From an uncultured Eubacteriales bacterium (GTDB taxonomy: Bacteria; Bacillota; Clostridia; Christensenellales; Borkfalkiaceae), in assembly GCA_900547645.1 (NCBI GenBank), contig URHP01000003.1, forward strand, positions 1 to 52,611: 52,611 bases of DNA, read 5' to 3'. How positions within the stretch are numbered: the first letter of the stretch is position 1; each line of letters opens with the position of its first letter. This document shows, in pieces, positions 38,900 through 46,748 of this stretch. The notes below the pieces were generated by a model. That model made no database searches. It saw only the letters and a list, made by a program, of their open reading frames with translations, and was not told where the DNA came from. Both the position numbers and the translations under genes were made by a program.

Positions 38900-40801
38900 A
38901 TGAAGAAGTCTTTCATAGCGGGGATTTTGGGGATGCTTGCGTGCGGATGCATGTTGGCGGGCTGTACGCAGGCGGCGGAAGAGGGCGGACTGCCCGCGCC
39001 CTCCAACCTTACGATCGACGAAGCGGAGTATCTGACGTGGGACGAAGTGGACGGCGCAGAGGGCTATATCGTTGAGCTGGACGGCGAACAGTATGAAACG
39101 GAAGAAAACCGTTTCGATCTGTTCCCCCTGACTACGCAGACAAAGGTCTATTCCGTCCGCGTAATGGCGAGCGGAGAACGGGGAGGCGCGTGGTCGCAGG
39201 TGAAGGAACATGCCGTAAACGTCATTACCGAAGTCCGTTTGAGTTTTCCCAGCGTGGACGGCGAGCGCAGCGTCAAAGGGCTGGAAAAGGGCGCCGATCC
39301 GAAGGGAAAGGTCGTGATCCCCGCAGCGAGCGAGGACGGAGAGCCTGTTACAGAAATCGGATTGCGGGCGTTTTATAAGTACGAAGGCGTTGCCGCAATC
39401 CCCGATTACACACAGATCACGGGGGTGCTCTTGCCCGATACTGTGACGGTGATTGCGGAGCAGGCCTTTGAAGGTTGTACGCAGCTGCGGCGGATCGGCT
39501 TTTCTTCCGCGTTGGAGAGAATCGGAAGCAGGGCGTTCTTTGGCTGTACGTCGCTGAAAGAGGTCGCGGTGCCGCATACTGTGAACACGGTCGCTGCCGG
39601 GGCGTTTTCCGGCTGTACGTCGCTGACCTCTTTGACCGTAGAGGAGGGGAACAAAAATTATTACAGCAGCGGAAACTGTGTCATCCGCAATTCCGATCTG
39701 ACGGTAATGACGGGCAGTTCAAACATCATGATTCCGGAAGAGGCCATAACGATCGGCATGAGCGCATTCGAGGGGAGCGAATTTGAAACGATCGCGCTTC
39801 CGGACGGTTTGACGTCGATCGAAGCGGACGCATTCCGCAATTGCGCAGCGCTTGCAACGGCAGAACTGCCCGCTTCGCTCGAAACGCTTGCAGGAAACGC
39901 ATTCTCCGGCTGCGCGTCGCTGCGTTCGCTCACGGTGGCGGAGGAAAATCCTGTATTCCGTGCCGAGGGGAACTGTATCATCCGTAAATCGGACGGCGTT
40001 CTGATCGCGGGATGCGAAGCGAGCGAGCTCCCCGCAAGCGGGATCACGGCGATCGGCGATTATGCTTTTGAAAGGTATGCCGGCAGGGAGATCGATCTTC
40101 CGGAAGGCTTGGAACGCATAGAAGCCTATGCATTCGCAGAGAGCGCGTTGGTCCGCGTCGGGCTTCCGGATTCGATAAAATCGATCGGGGAGTATGCCTT
40201 TGAACATTGCACAAGCCTGCAGGAGATCGCCTTTCCCGTCGGTCTGGAGTCGATCGGAACGGCTGCCTTTTGCAATTGCACTTCCCTGCAGAACGTCGCC
40301 TTTCCCGATACGCTGCGTTCGATCGGACAGTCAGCTTTTAAGAACACCGCGCTGGGCGTGACCGTCGTTCCGTCGACCATAGAAGAAATCGGCAGCTATG
40401 CGTTTACCGATGGATTTGTATATACTTCCGGATCGGTGCTTTATCGCTTGGGGGATAAATGGGCATCCAAGTGGGCAGGTTGTGCAGCGATTTCAAATTG
40501 TTCGCTGATGGAAGAAGACGGGTATTTTTATGTTGTATCACTCACTGTTTATCGCTGGGGCACCGGCGCAATTGAACAAACTGTGTATATGCAATTGTCT
40601 GATATAGTGCCGTTGCCCGTGCGCGAGGGATATACCTTTGCGGGCTGGGCAACGGAAGAGGGCGGCGAAGTAGTCTATGCGCCCGAACTGTATACGCCCG
40701 AAGACGGCTCCGAACCGTACTATGTCACGTTTTATTCGACAAGGATTTTCGACGTTCCGAACGGGATTACGCTCTATGCCGTGTGGATCGCCGAGGAATG
40801 A
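38900..40801 (+). CDS. BspA-type leucine-rich repeat lipoprotein
   Basis: 633 residues. The lipobox LAGC gives an acylated Cys22. A fibronectin-III-like domain (about 33-115; APSNLTIDEAEYLTWDEVDG) is followed by a long row of BspA-type LRR_5 repeats (about 150-510), seen as recurring phrases such as VTVIAEQAFEGCTQLRRIGF, LERIGSRAFFGCTSLKEVAV and LESIGTAAFCNCTSLQNVAF. The C-terminal part (about 575-630) has a Listeria-Bacteroides type segment VREGYTFAGWATEEGGEVVY. Such proteins are surface-exposed and bind host or bacterial molecules. AGGGGGG precedes the ATG; the upstream secreted protein is 15 bases away. Confidence 0.9.
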   Translation: MKKSFIAGILGMLACGCMLAGCTQAAEEGGLPAPSNLTIDEAEYLTWDEVDGAEGYIVELDGEQYETEENRFDLFPLTTQTKVYSVRVMASGERGGAWSQVKEHAVNVITEVRLSFPSVDGERSVKGLEKGADPKGKVVIPAASEDGEPVTEIGLRAFYKYEGVAAIPDYTQITGVLLPDTVTVIAEQAFEGCTQLRRIGFSSALERIGSRAFFGCTSLKEVAVPHTVNTVAAGAFSGCTSLTSLTVEEGNKNYYSSGNCVIRNSDLTVMTGSSNIMIPEEAITIGMSAFEGSEFETIALPDGLTSIEADAFRNCAALATAELPASLETLAGNAFSGCASLRSLTVAEENPVFRAEGNCIIRKSDGVLIAGCEASELPASGITAIGDYAFERYAGREIDLPEGLERIEAYAFAESALVRVGLPDSIKSIGEYAFEHCTSLQEIAFPVGLESIGTAAFCNCTSLQNVAFPDTLRSIGQSAFKNTALGVTVVPSTIEEIGSYAFTDGFVYTSGSVLYRLGDKWASKWAGCAAISNCSLMEEDGYFYVVSLTVYRWGTGAIEQTVYMQLSDIVPLPVREGYTFAGWATEEGGEVVYAPELYTPEDGSEPYYVTFYSTRIFDVPNGITLYAVWIAEE

Positions 40802-40831
40802 CGTTTGAAAACTTTACGGGGATGAAGAAAC

Positions 40832-40864
40832 CGCGCGCCGAAGTTCTGTGAACTTCGGCGCGCG
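40832..40864. terminator. Terminator between the LRR gene and mnmG
   Basis: Perfect 15-bp stem (40832-40846 with 40850-40864), 3-nt loop, then TATTGTTT. It ends both convergent genes. Confidence 0.8.
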
Positions 40865-40877
40865 TATTGTTTCCGAC

Positions 40878-42743
40878 TCATTTTTTCATACTCAGGTAGA
40901 CCATCAGGACGGCGATGTCGGCGGGGGAGACGCCCGAAATGCGCTCCGCCTGCCCGAGATTCAAAGGGCGGATGCGGGCAAGTTTTTCACGCGCTTCCAG
41001 CCGCAGCCCTGCAATTGCCGCGTAGTCGATGTCGGGGGGAAGGGGGCTTTCCTCCATCTTTTTTGCGCGCTCCGCTTCGTCGCGGCTGCGCTTCAAATAT
41101 CCTGCGTAGCGCACTTCCGTCTCGCAGGTGAGTTTTACGTCGGCAGGGACATCCTGCGCAATGCCGAACACGCCGCACAGTTCGGCAAGAGGGATGCCGC
41201 GGCGGATGAGGTCGGCGTACGTCACGCCTGCCGAAAGCGGCGGCTGACCGTGCCGCTGCACGAGCGCGTCCGCCGTCTTCTGTTCGGCGCGTGTCTCCAG
41301 AAGGGCGGCGGTCTCTTCGCGCAGGCGTTTCCTTGCGAGGAATTTCCGATGGCGTTCCTCGCTCACGAGCCCGCAGGCATAGCCGAGTTCGGTCAGCCGT
41401 TCGTCGGCGTTGTCCTGCCGCAGGAACAGGCGGTATTCCGCGCGTGAAGTCATCATGCGGTAGGGCTCGTCCGTGCCCTTTGTGACGAGGTCGTCGATGA
41501 GCACGCCGATATACGCCCGGTCGCGCCCCAGAATGAGCGGGGGCTTTCCGCGCAGCGCAAGCGAGGCGTTGATGCCCGCCATCAGTCCCTGCGCCGCCGC
41601 TTCCTCATAGCCGCTCGTGCCGTTGATCTGCCCCGCCGTGTAGAGTCCTTTCACCTTCTTGAATTCCAGCGTGGGCAGGACGTCCAGCGTGTCGATGCAG
41701 TCGTATTCGATGGCATAGGCATAGCGCACGATCTCGCAGTGTTCCAATCCCTTGACGGTGCGGTACATTGCCTTTTGCAGGTCGTGCGGCAGAGAGGTGG
41801 ACATGCCCTGCACATACACCTCCGTCGTGTCTGCGCCCTCCGGCTCCAGAAAGAGCTGATGGCGTTCCTTATCCGCAAAGCGGACGACCTTGGTCTCAAT
41901 GGAAGGACAGTAGCGCGGACCCGTCGAAGAGATCGCCCCGTTATAGAGGGGAGCGCGGTCGAGGTTGTTCAGAATGATCTCGTGCGTTGCCGCATTCGTG
42001 TAGGTGAGGTAGCAGGGCGTCTGCGCCGTTTCGGGCGGGACGCGGTCGTTCAGAAAGGAGAAGGGGTACACCTCTTCGCCGGGCTGCACGGGCAGTCCGC
42101 TCACGTCTACGGTGCGCCCGTCCAGCCGGGCGGGCGTTCCCGTCTTGAAACGGCGCACGCTGTACCCCAGCCGCAGGAGGCATTCGGTCAGCAGCGTCGC
42201 CCGCGCAAAGCCGTTCGGTCCCGCTTCGGCGATCACTTCCCCCGTGATGGTGCGCGCATTCAGGTACACGCCCGTCGCCACGACCACGGCGCGGCATTCG
42301 AACATGCCCCCGTAGGAAGTCACGACACCGCGGACATGCCCCCCCTCGGTGAGGATGTCTGCCGCCTCGCCCTGTACGATGCGCAGATTTTCGGTGTGCT
42401 CCAGCACGCGCTTCATTTCGGTGTGATACCTGTTCTTGTCCGTCTGCGCGCGCAGGGACTGCACCGCCGCGCCCTTGCCCTCGTTGAGCATGCGGTATTG
42501 GAGCGCCGTTTTGTCGGCGATGATGCCCATTTCGCCGCCGAGCGCGTCGATCTCGCGCACCAGATGCCCCTTTGCCGTGCCGCCCACGGAGGGGTTGCAG
42601 GGCATGAAGCCGATGCTGTCGAGGTTGAGCGTCAGCATGACGGTGCGCTGTCCCGTGCGTGCAAGCGCAAGGGCGGCTTCGCACCCCGCATGTCCTGCGC
42701 CGATGACCACGGCGTCGTATTGTCCTTCGGAAAAGATCTGCAT
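40878..42743 (-). CDS. mnmG: tRNA uridine 5-carboxymethylaminomethyl modification enzyme MnmG (GidA)
   Basis: 621 residues. The FAD-binding N terminus VVIGAGHAGCEAALALARTG is followed by the family signatures GFMPCNPSVGGTAKGHLVRE and, later, GLYTAGQINGTSGYEEAAAQ (Cys residues of the catalytic region lie nearby), and the C-terminal MnmE-binding domain ends LMVYLSMKK. With MnmE it modifies the wobble uridine of several tRNAs. The start at 42743 matches the family; no strong ribosome-binding site is visible, and a hairpin (42758-42780) sits in the leader. mnmE, rsmG and parAB, the usual neighbours, are not seen. Confidence 0.96.
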   Translation of the reverse strand: MQIFSEGQYDAVVIGAGHAGCEAALALARTGQRTVMLTLNLDSIGFMPCNPSVGGTAKGHLVREIDALGGEMGIIADKTALQYRMLNEGKGAAVQSLRAQTDKNRYHTEMKRVLEHTENLRIVQGEAADILTEGGHVRGVVTSYGGMFECRAVVVATGVYLNARTITGEVIAEAGPNGFARATLLTECLLRLGYSVRRFKTGTPARLDGRTVDVSGLPVQPGEEVYPFSFLNDRVPPETAQTPCYLTYTNAATHEIILNNLDRAPLYNGAISSTGPRYCPSIETKVVRFADKERHQLFLEPEGADTTEVYVQGMSTSLPHDLQKAMYRTVKGLEHCEIVRYAYAIEYDCIDTLDVLPTLEFKKVKGLYTAGQINGTSGYEEAAAQGLMAGINASLALRGKPPLILGRDRAYIGVLIDDLVTKGTDEPYRMMTSRAEYRLFLRQDNADERLTELGYACGLVSEERHRKFLARKRLREETAALLETRAEQKTADALVQRHGQPPLSAGVTYADLIRRGIPLAELCGVFGIAQDVPADVKLTCETEVRYAGYLKRSRDEAERAKKMEESPLPPDIDYAAIAGLRLEAREKLARIRPLNLGQAERISGVSPADIAVLMVYLSMKK

Positions 42744-42757
42744 AGTCGATTTGAAAG

Positions 42758-43034
42758 AAAGCCCCTTTACGGGGGGCTTTGAAAAATTTTTCGCCAAAAT
42801 CTTATTATACGAAAATATTTTGGTGATTGCTATAATACGGTGGCAAAAGGCGTCACTGCGTTATGCCTTTTGCGCCCTGTTTGCTGCTCGCGCAGCTTTT
42901 GCGGAAAAGTGAATGCGCGGGCGATATACTGTTGCGACTGCCCGCGCAGAGAAAAACCAAATGCAGAGACGAAGGCGAACATTAGGTTTTTCTTCGCCTC
43001 ACGACGTTTCTTTTCGTCAGTTCGAAAAGAAACG
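42758..43034. other. Highly structured spacer between mnmG and dnaA
   Basis: This non-coding stretch of about 300 bases contains four inverted repeats: AAAGCCCC/GGGGCTTT (42758-42780), GCAAAAGGC/GCCTTTTGC (42843-42873), TGCGCGGGC/GCCCGCGCA (42914-42948) and a perfect 12-bp stem (43005-43016 with 43023-43034). A TATAAT at 42831-42836 lies on the plus strand without a good -35. No DnaA box of the TTATCCACA type was found. Confidence 0.5.
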
Positions 43035-43044
43035 CGTGAATCCT

Positions 43045-44385
43045 TTACTGTTTCAGAACCGCGCTCTTGACGTCGTCAACGTCCTTTGCGACCTTGTCGT
43101 TCACGCGCATCAGTTCGGCGATCTTGTCGCGCGCGTAGATCACGGTGGAGTGATCGCGCCCGCCCATGATCTTTCCCACGGTGACGAGGGGAAGGGCGAG
43201 CATATCGCACAGCAGATAGGTGCAGATCTGCCTTGCCCGCACGATCTCCTGCCGTTTGTTCTTGCCGAGCAGGTCTTCCTTGCTCGTATTGAAATAATTG
43301 CAGGTGGCGCGAATGATCGCTTCGGGCGTGACTTCCTCCTGCTCGTCCGGACCGATCGCCTCCTGCAGTGCGGCGGCGGCGAGCTTCAGGGAAATGGGCT
43401 CTTCGTGGAGCTTGCTTGCAAAGATGACGGTGTTCAGCCGTCCTTCGAGGGTGCGCACGTTGTTGTCGGAATTTTTGACGAGGAAGGCGAGCACCTCGTC
43501 GGGCACGACGTATTTCTTTTCCAGCGCCTTCCGCTTCAGAATGGCGATCTTGGTTTCAACGTCCGGCGGCTGAATGTCGGCGATGAGCCCGCCTTCGAAG
43601 CGTGTTCTGAGCCGTTCTTCCAACGTCGTCAGCTCCTTGGCGGGGCAGTCGGACGAAATAACGATCTGTTTGTGCTGGGAGAACAGCTCGTTGAAGGCGT
43701 GGAAGAACGCTTCCTGCACGCCGTACTTGCCCGCCCAGAACTGGATGTCGTCGATGAGCAGCACGTCCACGTTGCGGTAACGGTTCCGGAAACGCGTCTC
43801 GTTGTCCCGTCCCGCGCCCTTCTTCGCGTACATGCTGTCCACGTATTCGTTGAGGAATTTTTCGCTCGTCGTGTAGATGACCTTGAGCGAGGGCTTCTTC
43901 TGCATGATCTCGTTGGCGATCGCCTGCATGAGGTGCGTCTTCCCCAGCCCCGTGCCGCCGTAGATGTACAGGGGATTGAAGTTTTCCCCGGGGTTCTCGG
44001 CGACCGATTTTGCCGCGGCGAACACAAATTTATTGGAGCTGCCCACCACAAAGGAATCGAAGGTGTAGCGCGCGTCGAGTACGACCGTCGTTTCTTCCAC
44101 GGCGTCGGGCGTCTCGCGCAGCGTGTACTCCTCGCTGCCCTCCACGACGATGATGGCGCCCGTCAGCCCGACGTCCGCCGAAACGACCGCTTCGCGCAGC
44201 TTTTCCATGTGATTTTTGGTGATGGTGAGCGCCGCAAGTTCGCTTTCCGCCTGCAGGACGATCTTTTTGTTCACCACGTCCACGGGCACGAGGTTTTCAA
44301 TGAACGTGCTGTAGGAAATGGGATTGACGAGCGTCTTTGCCCGCTCGCGGATGGTGTTCCATAAAATGTCGAATTGTCCTGCCAT
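43045..44385 (-). CDS. dnaA: Chromosomal replication initiator protein DnaA
   Basis: 446 residues. Domain I (1-75), a short linker, AAA+ domain III (Walker A GGTGLGKT at 143-150; VDVLLIDDIQFW as Walker B) and domain IV with the DNA-binding signature VGKIMGGRDHSTVIYARDKI. It opens the replication origin and binds DnaA boxes. The start at 44385 has GAGGG in front, with a small AAAGGC/GCCTTT hairpin (44398-44412) just beyond. dnaN does not follow it: mnmG is the next gene on this strand, and recF lies divergently. Confidence 0.97.
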   Translation of the reverse strand: MAGQFDILWNTIRERAKTLVNPISYSTFIENLVPVDVVNKKIVLQAESELAALTITKNHMEKLREAVVSADVGLTGAIIVVEGSEEYTLRETPDAVEETTVVLDARYTFDSFVVGSSNKFVFAAAKSVAENPGENFNPLYIYGGTGLGKTHLMQAIANEIMQKKPSLKVIYTTSEKFLNEYVDSMYAKKGAGRDNETRFRNRYRNVDVLLIDDIQFWAGKYGVQEAFFHAFNELFSQHKQIVISSDCPAKELTTLEERLRTRFEGGLIADIQPPDVETKIAILKRKALEKKYVVPDEVLAFLVKNSDNNVRTLEGRLNTVIFASKLHEEPISLKLAAAALQEAIGPDEQEEVTPEAIIRATCNYFNTSKEDLLGKNKRQEIVRARQICTYLLCDMLALPLVTVGKIMGGRDHSTVIYARDKIAELMRVNDKVAKDVDDVKSAVLKQ

Positions 44386-44404
44386 TTTTTCCCTCGCAAA
44401 GGCT

Positions 44405-44433
44405 TTGCCTTTTTTTGTAAAATTTGATATAAT
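44405..44433 (+). promoter_or_regulatory. Candidate promoter for a long recF leader
   Basis: -35 TTGCCT (44405-44410), 17-nt spacer, -10 TATAAT (44428-44433), about 390 nt ahead of recF. A second -10-like TATAGT (44778-44783) lies nearer recF without a clear -35. Confidence 0.5.
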
Positions 44434-44472
44434 CGAACCGTGAATTTGTAAAGTCCGGATTGCCTTTTCTTG

Positions 44473-44512
44473 CACGGCAAAGATTTGAGCCTTTGCTCAA
44501 AGATTTGCGTGA
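44473..44512. repeat. 40-nt hairpin repeat, copy 1
   Basis: Identical over 40 bases to 44728-44767. Arms GCAAA-GA-TTTGAGC and GCTCAAA-GA-TTTGC close on a CTTT loop, with GA facing GA in an internal loop and CAC/GTG at the base. Confidence 0.9.
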
Positions 44513-44727
44513 GCGGGCTGCAAAACCGTACGCAAGCAGGGTTGTCCTTGCTATGAAAATATGTGCGCAAGCAAAATTGCATTTTGCGCCCGCGCCCCTC
44601 ATTTGCACATACTTGTGCTTATGGGGAAAGGGTGAATTGACGCGAGTTAAAAATGAAAGCCCATAAAACCGCGTCAAGAGGGAAAACGAGCCGCAGCCAG
44701 AGTCGCGGCAGCGTTTTCCTGAAACCT

Positions 44728-44767
44728 CACGGCAAAGATTTGAGCCTTTGCTCAAAGATTTGCGTGA
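44728..44767. repeat. 40-nt hairpin repeat, copy 2
   Basis: Perfect direct copy of 44473-44512, start to start 255 bases. It ends ten bases before the TATAGT in front of recF. Confidence 0.9.
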
Positions 44768-44826
44768 ATAATACCATTATAGTACAAAATTGCGCAAAAA
44801 GAAAGCGTTTTCGCGGAAAAAGAAGC

Positions 44827-45912
44827 ATGGTCATCGAAAATTTGACGCTGCACAATTTCAGAAATTACGAGGACGAGACCTTTACGTTCGATGCGGGGCT
44901 GAACGTGCTCACGGGGCGCAACGCGCAGGGGAAAACCAACTGCGCGGAGGCGGTCTTTTATCTTTGCACGGGCGCGTCGCTGCGCATCCGCCATGACCGT
45001 CAGCTCATCCGCCGCGGGGAGACGGGGGCGCGCATTTCGGCGCGCACTGCAACGCGCTTCGGCAGCGTCCTTCTGGAGGCGGCGATCTACGAAAACAAGC
45101 GCGAGCTGTTCGTCAACGGCAATAAAGTGACGCGGGCGGCGGACTTCGTGGGCAACATGAACTGCGTCTTCTTTTCGCCCGGGGAGCTGCGTCTCATCCA
45201 GGACGGACCGGACGAACGGCGCCGTTTTCTCAATCTGTCCATCTCGCAGACGTCGCGCGAATACTGCACGGCGCTCACGCGTTATCAGCGCATTCTCGAT
45301 CAGCGCAACAATCTTCTGAAGGAGCGCGATTTTTCGCTCGTGTCGGAGACGCTCCCCGTCTGGGACGAGCAGCTTGCCGCGTATGCCGCGCGCATCGTCC
45401 GCCACAGAAGAAGGTACCTTGCGCGCCTGTCGCCGCTCGCGCATGACGCGCACGCCTATTTAACGGACGGCGCGGAGGAGCTCGCCCTCGAAATGGACGG
45501 GACGTATCCGGAAAACGAGGACGAGATCGCGGAAAAACTGCTCCGTCAGTTTGCCGCGGCGCGCGAACGGGATATTCGTCTCGGGTTTACGTCGGTGGGA
45601 CCGCACCGCGACGACATAAAAATTTCCATCGACGGTGCGGATGCGCGCGGATACTGCTCGCAGGGACAGGCGCGCACGGCGGCGCTCTCCATGAAGCTTG
45701 CCGAGACGGAGATCTTCAGGGAGCTTGCGGGCGAGGCGCCCGTGCTCATTCTCGACGACGTAATGAGCGAGCTCGACCTGCCCCGCCGCAAGAAACTGCT
45801 GGAACGGGTGCGCAATATCCAGTGCATCCTGACCTGCACGCACGCCGAACGCGTGCTCTACGGCGCGGAATGCAACAAGATCAGGATCCGGGAGGGGAAG
45901 ATCGTCCGATGA
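44827..45912 (+). CDS. recF: DNA replication and repair protein RecF
   Basis: 361 residues, SMC-like ABC ATPase. Walker A is GRNAQGKTN (30-37), the ABC signature lies in CSQGQARTAALSMKLAE and Walker B in PVLILDDVMSELD. NFRNYEDETFTF is the typical N terminus. It loads RecA at gaps and stalled forks. The start at 44827 is set by homology (MVIENLTLHNFRNY); the ribosome-binding site is weak. It overlaps the PHP gene by four bases. Usually recF follows dnaN; here it faces dnaA across a structured spacer. Confidence 0.95.
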   Translation: MVIENLTLHNFRNYEDETFTFDAGLNVLTGRNAQGKTNCAEAVFYLCTGASLRIRHDRQLIRRGETGARISARTATRFGSVLLEAAIYENKRELFVNGNKVTRAADFVGNMNCVFFSPGELRLIQDGPDERRRFLNLSISQTSREYCTALTRYQRILDQRNNLLKERDFSLVSETLPVWDEQLAAYAARIVRHRRRYLARLSPLAHDAHAYLTDGAEELALEMDGTYPENEDEIAEKLLRQFAAARERDIRLGFTSVGPHRDDIKISIDGADARGYCSQGQARTAALSMKLAETEIFRELAGEAPVLILDDVMSELDLPRRKKLLERVRNIQCILTCTHAERVLYGAECNKIRIREGKIVR

Positions 45913-46748
45913 GAGCGGATCTGCACATTCATACCTATTATTCGGACGGGAAGTATTCCCCGCGCGAGATCGCGCGGCGCGCGGCGGAGGCGGGGATGGA
46001 GCTGATCTCCATGACCGATCACGACAGCCTCGAGGGACTGCCCGAAAAGCGGGCGGCGGCAAGGGAGGCGGGGCTTTCCTATGTCTCGGGCTGGGAAGTT
46101 TCCTCGTACGAAGGCGACGCCAAGGTGCACGTGCTCGGCTACGGCTGCAGGCCGTGCGCCGCGTACGACGCCTTTTTGCAGGAGCGCAGGGAGGGCGCGC
46201 TCCTGCGGGCGCGGGAGATGATCGAAAAGGGCAACGCGTATTTTCATCTTTCCGTGACGCTCGCGGACGCCGAGCGCTTCCATCTCAAAAAGGACGCCCC
46301 TTTGCACACGATGCACGTCGTCACGGCGTTTTCCGAGCGTCTGGGCGTCAAAAAGGGGGAGCTGTACCTGTCGGCGTTCGCCGCGGGGAAGCCCTGCTGT
46401 TCCTCGCTTTGCCGCCCCGCCCCGCAGGATGCGATCGCGGTCATCCACGCCGCCGGCGGCATTGCGTCCCTGGCGCATCCGGGGCGCATTCCCCTTGACG
46501 AAGCCGCGCGCCTTGCGCTCATGGACCGCCTGACGGACGCGGGGCTGGACGGGATAGAATGCACGCATTCCGACCATACTTCTGTCGAGACGGAGGCGTT
46601 CGCGGCGTACGCGCGTTCCCGCGCGCTGCTGGAAACGGGCGGTTCGGACTTTCACGCCGAGGGAAGAAACCGCGTCGTGGGGCTGCCGCCCTTCGAGCCG
46701 TCCGAAGAACTCCTCGCCGTGTTTTCCCGTCTCGAAGGGAGCAGATGA
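45909..46748 (+). CDS. PHP-domain metal-dependent phosphoesterase
   Basis: 279 residues. RADLHIHTYYSDGKYSP and SMTDHDSLEGL give the first metal histidines and aspartate, KVHVLGYG, SLAHPGRIPL and LETGGSDFHAEGR the rest. This arrangement fits the YciV/RnmA (TrpH) group, which hydrolyses 3',5'-nucleoside bisphosphates or trims RNA 5' ends. It overlaps recF in front and the VanW gene behind, each by four bases. Confidence 0.85.
   Translation: MRADLHIHTYYSDGKYSPREIARRAAEAGMELISMTDHDSLEGLPEKRAAAREAGLSYVSGWEVSSYEGDAKVHVLGYGCRPCAAYDAFLQERREGALLRAREMIEKGNAYFHLSVTLADAERFHLKKDAPLHTMHVVTAFSERLGVKKGELYLSAFAAGKPCCSSLCRPAPQDAIAVIHAAGGIASLAHPGRIPLDEAARLALMDRLTDAGLDGIECTHSDHTSVETEAFAAYARSRALLETGGSDFHAEGRNRVVGLPPFEPSEELLAVFSRLEGSR

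Larger units (their letters stand above)
44386..44826. other. dnaA-recF divergent spacer, structured, possible origin remnant or RNA leader
   Basis: No gene is seen in these 440 bases. They hold two perfect 40-nt hairpin repeats (44473, 44728), IR GCGCAA/TTGCGC (44565-44589), IR TTGACGCG/CGCGTCAA (44637-44677) and a long imperfect stem GGAAAACG ... CGTTTTCC (44681-44719) with an inner GCCGC/GCGGC. A plus-strand promoter at 44405-44433 would transcribe nearly all of it into recF. DnaA boxes close to consensus were not found, so an oriC role is unproven. Confidence 0.5.

Noticed and set aside
42744..44826. DnaA boxes and an oriC call
   Set aside because: Best candidates (near 44600-44620) have two mismatches to TTATCCACA. 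Not enough to annotate an origin.
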